Part shown: piece by piece, positions 17,281 through 25,114 of the stretch | How the letters are laid out: each line of letters starts with the position of its first letter | How positions within the stretch are numbered: the first letter of the stretch is position 1 | Source: Treponema sp. | Lineage (GTDB): Bacteria > Spirochaetota > Spirochaetia > Treponematales > Treponemataceae | DNA: 58,785 bases | Direction of reading: 5' to 3' | NCBI GenBank assembly: GCA_018384055.1 | Contig: JAHAZL010000103.1 | Location: 1-58,785, forward strand | Position numbers and translations under genes: made by a program | The notes under the pieces: model-generated | Database searches by the model: none | The model's input: the letters and a program-made list of their open reading frames with translations, nothing else | Told to the model about the DNA's origin: nothing

Positions 17281-18150
17281 TTAGGACTCACGATTTGATA
17301 CGAATTCCCTGAAAATGATGCAGCCAAGAATCATGACACCACCAATAACACAGAGTAGTCCAGGAACTTCGCCGGCAAAAATCATAACCCAAACAGGATT
17401 CATCAAAGGTTCAATCATCGTTATAATGCTTGCACTCAGAGCCGTTACGCTTCCGATTCCCTTTGAAAAAAGAAGGTTTGCAAAGGCCATCTGGCAGATA
17501 CCAAGGGCAAAAATACAGATGATGCTTGTCCAGTCTCCGGCTGCAATGCCATTTGTAAAGTAGAATGGAATGCAGGCAACTGCTGTTATGAAATGGGAAA
17601 GCATGAAGGAAGTTGCAGATGCTTCACTCCTTTGCTTTCTCATGAAGATTGTAGTTCCCGCAAAAGTAAGGCCGGAAAGGGCTGCAAGAATGTTTCCCAA
17701 AAGTTTTCCCGCATCAAGATCGCTGTAAAAGAAAAGAACGACGCCGACCAGAACACCAATGACAGTAACAAAATCCGATTTCCTGTTCTTTTCTCCAAGA
17801 ATTACAGGTCCAAAAAGAATGACCCATATTGGATATGAATACTGAAGGAGAACAGCATTGGCAGAAGTGGTCATCTTGTTTGCCGCACAGAACAAAATCA
17901 TGGTTGCACTGTAACTGATAGCGCCGATCCATAAATAGAAAGTTGAACTTCTGTCAGTTTTTCCTTCTTCATTCTTTATTCTGAAAACAGGAAATTTTCT
18001 TAGGGCAACAATAAATGTGACAAGGGCAATGAGGCTTCTGTAGCCTGCAATGGTAAAAGAAGAGGCATTTACATTTTTAATGAAGATGCCCGCAGTACTC
18101 CAGAAAAGTCCACAGAGGGCAAGTGCCAGTACACCACCGAATTTATTCAT
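17281..18150 (-). CDS. EamA-family (DMT) permease within the trp region
   Basis: A 289-residue protein with about ten hydrophobic segments in two EamA repeats (roughly 5-135 and 150-285), for example GLFWSTAGIFIKN and PVWVMIFAGEVPG. DMT/EamA carriers export amino acids or other metabolites across the inner membrane; substrates cannot be read from sequence. It lies between trpCF and trpBA and ends 18 bp before the trpB promoter. It has its own leaderless-type promoter and lacks the trp operator. Export of aromatic amino acids or a precursor is a reasonable guess from position, nothing more. Confidence 0.88.
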   Translation of the reverse strand: MNKFGGVLALALCGLFWSTAGIFIKNVNASSFTIAGYRSLIALVTFIVALRKFPVFRIKNEEGKTDRSSTFYLWIGAISYSATMILFCAANKMTTSANAVLLQYSYPIWVILFGPVILGEKNRKSDFVTVIGVLVGVVLFFYSDLDAGKLLGNILAALSGLTFAGTTIFMRKQRSEASATSFMLSHFITAVACIPFYFTNGIAAGDWTSIICIFALGICQMAFANLLFSKGIGSVTALSASIITMIEPLMNPVWVMIFAGEVPGLLCVIGGVMILGCIIFREFVSNRES

Positions 18151-18159
18151 AGTAAGAGA

Positions 18160-18187
18160 ATAATATCATTTGGACATAAAAAATCAA
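18160..18187 (-). promoter_or_regulatory. promoter of the EamA permease gene, leaderless type
   Basis: Minus strand: -35 TTGATT, 16 bp, -10 TATTAT, nine bases to the ATG at 18150, with no ribosome site. It begins just past the trpCF stop. Confidence 0.5.
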
Positions 18188-18193
18188 TTGATT

Positions 18194-19738
18194 CTAAATA
18201 ACAGTAAAGTATGCATTAAGCTTGGCATGGTCTTTTACGCCTTTGCTTGCTTCAAGTCCGCTGGAAGCATCCATAAGTTCAGGAGTGAATTCATTCAGGA
18301 TGTCTCCTGCATTTTCAGGATTCAATCCGCCTGCAAGCCAGAGCTTTGTCATTCTAGAAACTTCGTTAACAAGTTCTTCAGAAATTGAAGTTCCTGTTCC
18401 GCCGATGGCATCCCCTACTTTTGCATCAACTAAAATTCTTGGTTCACCGTAACGCTGCAAAAGCTCAATCTTTTCAAGGTCCTCTTTTGAAGATACATTG
18501 ACTGCAAAATAGTGAGGAAGATTTTTATATTCAGTTCTGAAAAACCCCTCAATATTTTCTTTGCTGAAACCGTGAAGCTGAATTGCATCGATCTTCTTAT
18601 CTTTTAAAAGTAATACTGCCTTTTGAAATTCTTCGGTAACAAAATCAACGACAACACCAACTTTCAAAGCCTTTGTTTCCTTTTCAAAGGCTTCAAGATT
18701 ATATGCGTTGCGCGGAGACTTGTTCCAGAAAATGAATCCAAGCAGGTCAGCGCCAAGTTCTTCACATTTTTCAAGATCTGCATCATTTGTAATGCCGCAG
18801 ATTTTAACAAGTGGCTTACCTGACTTTTCCTTTTCGTTAAGGCTGACAGAAACTTTTTTCCAGAAATCAAATTTAATGGTTTCATTTCTTTTAGTTTCTG
18901 CACCTTTAAGGAAAGCCCTTACATAGTTGCCTGCATTTACAGGATCCCTTGCAACGGCTTCTCCCATTAGGATTCCGTCAAAGCCAAGGTTACCTGTAAA
19001 TTCAGAAGCCTGAACAGAAAGGATTCCGCTTTCGGAAATTACACGCACATTCTGTGGCCTTTCATTTTCAGGAAGGGCTTCAAGTTTCTTTTCTATCATT
19101 GATTTTATTTTCAATGGAATGAGCATGTCGATGGTAAAAGTCTTAAGGTCACGGGCATTTACTCCAAGAACAACCTTGTCAAAGGAATTCATTTTGCCTG
19201 CAAGCTTAAGTACCTCGAAGGCCTTTTCCACCGCTTCTTCGTCTCGAAGTTCAAGGAGAATGGAAATGCCTAGTGTAAAAGCCTTAGCTGCCATCTGCAA
19301 AAGTTTTGGAGTATCAAGAATCCTTGCAATTAAAAGAACGGCATCGGCACCGCACCTGTAGGCAATTTCTATTTCTTCAGGTTCTAGAAGGAAATCCTTT
19401 CGGAGAACTGCAACCTTGTTTCCAAGACTGTCTGCAAGAGAAGCAACTTTCTTAAGGTCATCAAGTGTTCCCTTAAAATAATTTTCTTCAGTAAGAACGG
19501 AGATGGCAGAAGTTCCAGCCTCGATGTAACTCTTTGCAGTTGCAGCACTGTCCAAACCAGGAGCAATATCTCCCTTGCTTGGGGATGCCCTCTTTACTTC
19601 AAGGATTGTTCCAGGCTTTGGAAGGAAAGGAACAACAGGTCTCGTTCTTTCCGCTGGAATTTCATGACCGTAAGAGTAACCGAGTTTTTCTATGTCCTGC
19701 AATCTTCTGTCGCAGATTTCCTTCAAGATGTTACGCAT
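18194..19738 (-). CDS. trpCF: indole-3-glycerol phosphate synthase / phosphoribosylanthranilate isomerase fusion
   Basis: A 514-residue fusion. Residues 1-290 are TrpC: KRASPSKGDIAP, SVLTEENYFKG, VLRKDFLL and VISESGI are its catalytic and phosphate-binding strands. From about residue 300, TrpF follows: PLVKICGITND, LLGFIFWNKSPRNA, DAIQLHGF, LAGGLNPENAGD and MDASSGLEASKGVKD. TrpF isomerises phosphoribosylanthranilate and TrpC closes the indole ring, consecutive steps. The fusion is longer than the E. coli TrpCF (about 450), mainly through an insert in the TrpC half and a longer linker. The start follows AGGG and lies 14 bp after the trpGD stop, in the same operon. Confidence 0.95.
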   Translation of the reverse strand: MRNILKEICDRRLQDIEKLGYSYGHEIPAERTRPVVPFLPKPGTILEVKRASPSKGDIAPGLDSAATAKSYIEAGTSAISVLTEENYFKGTLDDLKKVASLADSLGNKVAVLRKDFLLEPEEIEIAYRCGADAVLLIARILDTPKLLQMAAKAFTLGISILLELRDEEAVEKAFEVLKLAGKMNSFDKVVLGVNARDLKTFTIDMLIPLKIKSMIEKKLEALPENERPQNVRVISESGILSVQASEFTGNLGFDGILMGEAVARDPVNAGNYVRAFLKGAETKRNETIKFDFWKKVSVSLNEKEKSGKPLVKICGITNDADLEKCEELGADLLGFIFWNKSPRNAYNLEAFEKETKALKVGVVVDFVTEEFQKAVLLLKDKKIDAIQLHGFSKENIEGFFRTEYKNLPHYFAVNVSSKEDLEKIELLQRYGEPRILVDAKVGDAIGGTGTSISEELVNEVSRMTKLWLAGGLNPENAGDILNEFTPELMDASSGLEASKGVKDHAKLNAYFTVI

Positions 19739-19752
19739 TGTTTACCCTGCAT

Positions 19753-21351
19753 TTAGGAGTTTTTTGAAAATTCAACAATCTCCTTGAGCTTGGCAAGGGC
19801 CTTTCCGCTGTTGATGGAATCCATTGCCATATCATAGCCTTCCTTAATTGTCTTAGCCTTTCCGCTGATGTAAAGGACAGCACCTGTATTCAAGCATACT
19901 GCATATTTGATTGTCTTTCTTCCCTTCCCGTTAAGAAGATCCAGTGCAAGGGCTGCATTTTCAGCACCGCTGCCACCCATGAGTTCCCCTTCATCGGCAT
20001 CAGTGATTCCATATTTTGCAGGGTCGATTGAATACTTGTATTCTTTTCCGTCTTCATTTATCTGGAAACAGTGAGTTACTGCACAAGGAGAAATTTCGTC
20101 ATAGCCGTCATCACTTGTAATTACGAGAACCCTCTTTGCACCAAGTTTCTTTGCAGCGTGTGCATAAGTTTCAAGAAGATCCTTTGAGTAAACACCGAGG
20201 ACTTCATATTCAGCAGAAGCAGGATTAAGGAGAGGTCCCATAATGTTCATGACTGTCTTGATTCCCAAAGCCTTGCGGACAGGAGCTGCAAAACGCATTG
20301 CACTGTGGTATACGGTTGCCATAAGGAAACCGAAGCCTGTCTTTTCAATCAAAGAACAAGTCTTTGAAGGATCAGCCATGATGTTGATTCCAAGATTTTC
20401 AAAGAAATCAGCAGCGCCTGATTTAGAACTTACGGCTCTGTTTCCGTGCTTTGTAACTGTCTGACCACAGCTTGCGGAAACAATGGCAGACAAAGAAGAA
20501 ATGTTGAAGCTTCCCTTTCCGTCTCCTCCGGTACCAACTATTTCTGCGTGGTTATGGAATTCAACCGGCAATGGCTTCTTTACTTTCATGAGGCCACGGG
20601 CAAAACCTACGATTTCACTTACGGAAGGTCCCTTTGCGTCAAGGCCAACGAGAACACCTGCTGTTACGCAAGGATCAAGGGTCCCGTCTGCAAGGTTTTC
20701 CATAAAGAGGCAAGATTGATCTTCCGTAAGGTCTTTCTTTTCAATAATCTGATTGAGGATTTCTGAAACGGGGAGATTTTCCCTGCGGTAGTTGAGGAAG
20801 GCACGGAAAATATCATCGCCAGCCTGGCTTGCAATTGATTCAGGATGGAACTGAACACCTTCAATCATCATTGTCTTGTGACGGATACCCATGATGTCGC
20901 CGTCAGCCGCACGGGCTGTAACTTCAAATTCAGGAGGCAAAGTAGCCTCGTCAATTACCAATGAATGGTAGCGGGTAAATGTAGATTTTTTTCCGACAAT
21001 TCTGAAAAGGCCCCTTCCGTCTGTAGTCATTTCTTCAACAACACCGTGACAGATTCTCTTGGCCTGAACAATTGTTGCACCAAAAGCTTCGCCTATTGCC
21101 TGATGACCAAGACATACACCGAGAATTGGAATCTTGCCTGCAAAATACTTGATTGCATCTTCTGAAACGCCAGCTTCCGATGGAGTTCCAGGACCTGGAG
21201 AAACTACAAGGCGGCTTGGTGCAAGCTTTTCAATTTCTTCCACTGTAATTTCTTTTGAGCGAACAACCTTAACTTCTTCATTGCCAAGGCGCTGCAAAGC
21301 CTGAACCACATTGTATGTAAAACTGTCATAGTTATCGATTACAAGAATCAT
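19753..21351 (-). CDS. trpGD: anthranilate synthase glutaminase / anthranilate phosphoribosyltransferase fusion
   Basis: A 532-residue bifunctional protein. Residues 1-190 are the class I glutaminase TrpG: DNYDSFTYNVVQ, nucleophile Cys in ILGVCLGHQAIGE, and the His/Glu pair in VQFHPES. From about residue 200 comes TrpD, with EIVGTGGDGKGSFNIS and KHGNRAVSSKSGAADF binding phosphoribosyl pyrophosphate. It supplies ammonia to TrpE and then phosphoribosylates anthranilate. The start is ATG 21351 (MILVIDNYDSF) behind AGGAG. The longer frame to 21420 runs through the operator from the -35 TTG and is not coding. It is first in the trpGD-trpCF operon. Confidence 0.96.
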   Translation of the reverse strand: MILVIDNYDSFTYNVVQALQRLGNEEVKVVRSKEITVEEIEKLAPSRLVVSPGPGTPSEAGVSEDAIKYFAGKIPILGVCLGHQAIGEAFGATIVQAKRICHGVVEEMTTDGRGLFRIVGKKSTFTRYHSLVIDEATLPPEFEVTARAADGDIMGIRHKTMMIEGVQFHPESIASQAGDDIFRAFLNYRRENLPVSEILNQIIEKKDLTEDQSCLFMENLADGTLDPCVTAGVLVGLDAKGPSVSEIVGFARGLMKVKKPLPVEFHNHAEIVGTGGDGKGSFNISSLSAIVSASCGQTVTKHGNRAVSSKSGAADFFENLGINIMADPSKTCSLIEKTGFGFLMATVYHSAMRFAAPVRKALGIKTVMNIMGPLLNPASAEYEVLGVYSKDLLETYAHAAKKLGAKRVLVITSDDGYDEISPCAVTHCFQINEDGKEYKYSIDPAKYGITDADEGELMGGSGAENAALALDLLNGKGRKTIKYAVCLNTGAVLYISGKAKTIKEGYDMAMDSINSGKALAKLKEIVEFSKNS

Positions 21352-21372
21352 ATAATTTCTCCTGTCTTTCTT

Positions 21373-21411
21373 GTTTCTATTGATAGTAACAATGTTACTA
21401 TCAATAGAAAC
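21373..21411. promoter_or_regulatory. trp operator 2 (39-bp perfect palindrome) at trpGD
   Basis: Identical in all 39 bases to the trpB and trpE operators, centred on the -10 of the trpGD promoter. Flanking bases differ between sites (for example AACTGTCAAG here, ATCTGTCAAG at trpB), so the identity ends at the palindrome apart from the -35 box. Confidence 0.9.
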
Positions 21412-21420
21412 AACTGTCAA
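21392..21420 (-). promoter_or_regulatory. trpGD-trpCF promoter
   Basis: Minus strand: -35 TTGACA (21415-21420), 17-bp spacer, -10 TAACAT (21392-21397) inside the operator. Confidence 0.8.
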
Positions 21421-21430
21421 GAAGAAATTA

Positions 21431-21463
21431 TGAAAAAAAACTGCTGATTTTAATTCAGCAGTT
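21431..21463 (-). terminator. terminator between the EAL gene and the trpGD promoter
   Basis: Minus strand: stem AACTGCTGA / TCAGCAGTT with a seven-base loop, then a run of eight U. It lies after the EAL stop and just before the trpGD -35 box, isolating the trp unit from upstream transcription. Confidence 0.85.
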
Positions 21464-21489
21464 CTACAATAGTACGATAAAATTTTTGC

Positions 21490-23400
21490 TCAAGGTATTT
21501 CAGCTTTTTGCTTTCTTAAAAGATCAAGATAAGTATTCATAGGAAGAGGCTTTGAGTAGAGGAAGCCCTGAATGAAATCTACACCTGCATCCTTAACAAG
21601 CTCATCCTGCTTTTCAGTTTCAACACCTTCAACTAGAATCTTAAGGTTGGAATCCTTGAAAGTAGAAATGAGATTCTTTACAAGCTTAAGCATCTCTACA
21701 TCTTTTTCCATCATGAGGACAAAGGAACGGTCAATCTTGATAGTATAGAATGGCAGTCGAATGACATTGGCAAAGTTTGAAAAACCTGTTCCAAAATCAT
21801 CAAGGTAGAAAACAATTCCCTTCTTAACGAATTCTTCCATTCTTTCACGGATAACTTCAAAGTCATCGATAAGAATGCTTTCCGTAATTTCCATGATGAT
21901 GTTTTCAGGCTTGATGCCGTATTTTTCAATGGTACCAAAGACAAAATCCTCTATTTCAGGATTGAGCATCTGATAAACGGAAAAGTTTACGGACACGGCT
22001 TTTACAACATCAGAGTTCTTGCTTATGAATTCACATACTTTTTCAAAATTTACTTTTCCAAGTTTTTCAATGAGGCCATTGCTCTCTGCAATCGGAATGA
22101 ATTCACCAGGACTGATGTTACCGATTTCTGTGTCCATAAGGCGCGAAAGAGCCTCAGCATAAACAAATTTATTGTTGACCATTGAAACAATAGGCTGAAA
22201 ATAAACCTGATACTGTGTAGACGACGGATTGAGCTCCCTTTCAAGAATTTTAATGATGGCCTTTTTTCTTTTGAATGCATTTATGAAGGCATCATTACTG
22301 TGAACTACGCAGCAAGTCTTTTCTTTCCTTGCATTATCCACAAGGCTTTTCAAAATTTCAACTGCATCAGAGTAAGTAGTTGCTTCTTCAGGTACATTTA
22401 CGCTGGCAGCAAGATATTCAAAACTGTAGTTCTTTCCCTTTTTTGAAAGGAAGTTCCTGTACTTTGCAAAAGATGCGTTAATCTGCTTTTCAAGAACATC
22501 AACAAGTCCATGAGGAGAAACAACAATGAACTTAGAACCGCTTCTGTAGAAATGCCCCCTGATGTTCAGTCTGAAAGATCTAACGAGATTGTATACAAGA
22601 TTATCAACTTCCGTAGAACCAAAATTTTCCTGCAGCACTCCAAGGTTTTCAAGGGATATCATTGAAAGGGTACATGGACGCATTTTCTTTGTCATGATTC
22701 TATCGAGGAACTGTTCAGTCCTTAACCCGGATTTATAATCAATTTCAATTCGGTCAGACTGAATGGCAAGATACATGATAATTATAGTGACCGTTCCCGA
22801 GCATCCAGTCATAAGCCAGTATTCATTGAAAATCTGGAATGACAATACGATTGCACTTAAAACAGGATAGAGGATAAAGACAGTGAACATTCTTGACGAC
22901 AAAACCTGCCTGTGTTTGAGAACGGCTACTTCCGTAACTACAACCTGAATGCCCGTAATGATGAAAGTACAGTATTTAAGGGATCCCCTTACATAGCCTT
23001 TTACAGGATCAAAAGTATAAATCCATCCAGTCCAAAGATTTGCAATTACAAGGAACAGATATACAGCATAAATAAGGATCAGTATACCATGGTAAATCTT
23101 TGAAAATTTATGCACGGCAGAAATCGATGCGTAACAATAAAGGCAGCATATGAAAGGAAGAGTACACAGAGACAGGAAGAATGCGGTCGATGTCAGGTTG
23201 CAAAACCACATCGGGTATTTAGGGAATTCTGTAATGCAAACACAGGAAAGAATATCCGAAAGACATGCCAGAATAAGGATTACATCGCAAAGGAAAAAAA
23301 GTAAATTCCTTCTTTCCCTCAAGTAGAAAGAAGTAATGATGAAGAAGCAGAAAACTAGTGCAATAAGCAGGGAGTAGAACTCACCCAAAATGTTATACAT
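21490..23400 (-). CDS. membrane EAL-domain c-di-GMP phosphodiesterase with degenerate GGDEF
   Basis: A 636-residue protein. Residues 1-220 contain about seven hydrophobic segments. Residues 235-370 resemble a GGDEF domain, but the signature is replaced (HFYRSGSKFIVVS), so it should not make c-di-GMP. Residues 385-630 form an EAL domain with all key residues visible: YAEALSRL, SVNFS, MEITES, YLDDFGTGFSNF, IKIDRSF, VEGVETEKQ and QGFLYSKPLP. It should hydrolyse c-di-GMP at the inner membrane. The gene sits inside the trp region between trpE and trpGD but has its own leaderless-type promoter and terminator, so a shared role is not implied. Confidence 0.92.
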   Translation of the reverse strand: MYNILGEFYSLLIALVFCFFIITSFYLRERRNLLFFLCDVILILACLSDILSCVCITEFPKYPMWFCNLTSTAFFLSLCTLPFICCLYCYASISAVHKFSKIYHGILILIYAVYLFLVIANLWTGWIYTFDPVKGYVRGSLKYCTFIITGIQVVVTEVAVLKHRQVLSSRMFTVFILYPVLSAIVLSFQIFNEYWLMTGCSGTVTIIIMYLAIQSDRIEIDYKSGLRTEQFLDRIMTKKMRPCTLSMISLENLGVLQENFGSTEVDNLVYNLVRSFRLNIRGHFYRSGSKFIVVSPHGLVDVLEKQINASFAKYRNFLSKKGKNYSFEYLAASVNVPEEATTYSDAVEILKSLVDNARKEKTCCVVHSNDAFINAFKRKKAIIKILERELNPSSTQYQVYFQPIVSMVNNKFVYAEALSRLMDTEIGNISPGEFIPIAESNGLIEKLGKVNFEKVCEFISKNSDVVKAVSVNFSVYQMLNPEIEDFVFGTIEKYGIKPENIIMEITESILIDDFEVIRERMEEFVKKGIVFYLDDFGTGFSNFANVIRLPFYTIKIDRSFVLMMEKDVEMLKLVKNLISTFKDSNLKILVEGVETEKQDELVKDAGVDFIQGFLYSKPLPMNTYLDLLRKQKAEIP

Positions 23401-23409
23401 CGTAGGATA

Positions 23410-23437
23410 ATTATATCACGATTTGGACATATAACAA
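23410..23437 (-). promoter_or_regulatory. promoter of the EAL gene, leaderless type
   Basis: Minus strand: -35 TTGTTA, 16 bp, -10 TATAAT, nine bases to the ATG at 23400 with no ribosome site. Confidence 0.5.
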
Positions 23438-23488
23438 CATATTTGGATAAAGAAGTTCTGCTCTTGTGAATTACATTGTCAGATGCTA

Positions 23489-24952
23489 CTATTTTTTTGT
23501 ATTGTCCAAAACGGCACGGAGAGCACCAAGCTTTTCGTTTGTTTCTTCCCACTCACGGTCCGGATTGCTGTCATAAACAATTCCGCCACCGGCCTGAAGG
23601 GTCCATGTGCTTTCCTGTTTCAACGCACAGCGAATTCCGATGCAGAAATCAAGGTCACCGCTTGCCTGAAGATAACCGATGGCACCTGCATAGAAACGTC
23701 TCTTGATTTTTTCAAGGCGGCTCAAGATTTCAATGGCACTGATTTTTGGGCTACCGCTTACAGTACCTGCAGGGAATGCTGAACGGAGAACCTGAATCTG
23801 CTTCATGCCAGCCTTTACTTTTCCCTGAACATCACTTACAAGATGCATAACATGGCTGAAATATTCACAGTCCATGTATCTTGTAACTTCAACGCTTCCG
23901 CTTTCGCAAACTCTTCCAAGATCATTTCTTGCAAGGTCAACCAGCATAAGGTGCTCGCTCTTTTCCTTTGGATCTGCAAGGAGATTTGCCTTCAATGCTT
24001 CGTCTTCTGCAGCATCCTTTCCGCGTCTTCTTGTTCCCGCAATGGGCCTGATGGAAGCAATGCCTTCGCGAACACGAACAAGGCTTTCTGGACTTGAACC
24101 CACCAGCTGCCTGTCACCAAAGTCAATGTACACAAGATATGGACTTGGATTTACAGAACGGAGACGGCGGTAGATTTCCATGGCGCTGTTTTCATTTTCA
24201 ATCTGAAGGCGGCGGCTTGGAACTGCCTGAAAAATGTTACCTGCAATAATTTCCTTCTTGAGGGCAACAACCTTTTCCTTGTATTCCCTTTCGCTCTGTT
24301 CAAGATCTGTAATCGTGCGGCAAGGAAGAGGTTCTTCCGGAGGAGCAAGATATGAGAAGTCCAAATCGTTAAGGCGCTTCTTAAGGTTGTCCACAGCCTT
24401 CTGAAGATCTATCTGATGTTCATTGTAGTTGAAGGCAAATACATGGAGCATTTCTGTAAAGTGATCGAAAACAATGTAAAGGTGTCCTGCAACGAATTCG
24501 CTTTCAGGGATTTTAAGTTCATCTTTCTGCGGTGCAAGGTTGATGGTATCGCAGCGGGCACAGAATTCATAGCTCAAGTAACCTACTCCACTAGCAGGAA
24601 CCGGGATTCCCTTTGCAGGAAGTTCATTTTCCTGAGCAACATAAAGAAGGGCATCAAGAACATCAACTTCATGCTTTACTGTAGAACCTGGAGCAATCTT
24701 TTCATCATCGGAAAGCCCTGCTGTCTGTGCCGTAAAAGGAACACGACGGCCGTCAATGATGAATGCAATGCCTTCATCATCCTGGACAATGTGGAAAGCT
24801 TCTTCTGCCATGAGAATTGAATAGCGTTCTTTTCCCATGTTGAACCTTGCGCTTTCAAGGATTGCCTTAGCACCGATTTTTTTTGCAAGGCTGAAGGGTG
24901 TATATCTGTCGCTTGGTAAAGTCAAATAAATGCCGTCTGTTCTTTTAGCCAT
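23489..24952 (-). CDS. trpE: anthranilate synthase component I
   Basis: A 487-residue TrpE that aminates chorismate and removes pyruvate to give anthranilate, using ammonia from TrpG. The N-terminal regulatory segment includes ILESARFNMGKERYS, where tryptophan feedback residues usually lie. The chorismate domain shows IFQAVPSRR, GSSPESLVRV, RPIAGTRRRG, KSEHLMLVDLARNDLGRV and FPAGTVSGSPK. The start is ATG 24952 (MAKRTDG) with GAGG upstream; the frame extending to 25018 begins at the TTG of the -35 box. The gene is transcribed alone under operator 24971-25009, apart from trpGD. Confidence 0.96.
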   Translation of the reverse strand: MAKRTDGIYLTLPSDRYTPFSLAKKIGAKAILESARFNMGKERYSILMAEEAFHIVQDDEGIAFIIDGRRVPFTAQTAGLSDDEKIAPGSTVKHEVDVLDALLYVAQENELPAKGIPVPASGVGYLSYEFCARCDTINLAPQKDELKIPESEFVAGHLYIVFDHFTEMLHVFAFNYNEHQIDLQKAVDNLKKRLNDLDFSYLAPPEEPLPCRTITDLEQSEREYKEKVVALKKEIIAGNIFQAVPSRRLQIENENSAMEIYRRLRSVNPSPYLVYIDFGDRQLVGSSPESLVRVREGIASIRPIAGTRRRGKDAAEDEALKANLLADPKEKSEHLMLVDLARNDLGRVCESGSVEVTRYMDCEYFSHVMHLVSDVQGKVKAGMKQIQVLRSAFPAGTVSGSPKISAIEILSRLEKIKRRFYAGAIGYLQASGDLDFCIGIRCALKQESTWTLQAGGGIVYDSNPDREWEETNEKLGALRAVLDNTKK

Positions 24953-24970
24953 GATGGACCTCTTTTTCTT

Positions 24971-25009
24971 GTTTCTATTGATAGTAACAATGTTACTATC
25001 AATAGAAAC
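24971..25009. promoter_or_regulatory. trp operator 3 (39-bp perfect palindrome) at trpE
   Basis: Third exact copy of the 39-bp palindrome, again covering the spacer and -10 of a TTGACA-N17-TAACAT promoter. Confidence 0.9.
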
Positions 25010-25018
25010 ACATGTCAA
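24990..25018 (-). promoter_or_regulatory. trpE promoter
   Basis: Minus strand: -35 TTGACA (25013-25018), 17-bp spacer, -10 TAACAT (24990-24995). Confidence 0.8.
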
Positions 25019-25079
25019 GCATTTTATTTATCCATTTTTCCGATTTTTACTTTTTACAAGATATTATAGACACTCTTTA

Positions 25080-25108
25080 TTGACGGTTGTTCACCACAAT
25101 AGTAAAGT
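25080..25108 (+). promoter_or_regulatory. promoter of the MATE gene, leaderless type
   Basis: -35 TTGACG, 17 bp, -10 TAAAGT, then CGAATC directly before the ATG at 25115. No ribosome site. Confidence 0.55.
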
Positions 25109-25114
25109 CGAATC

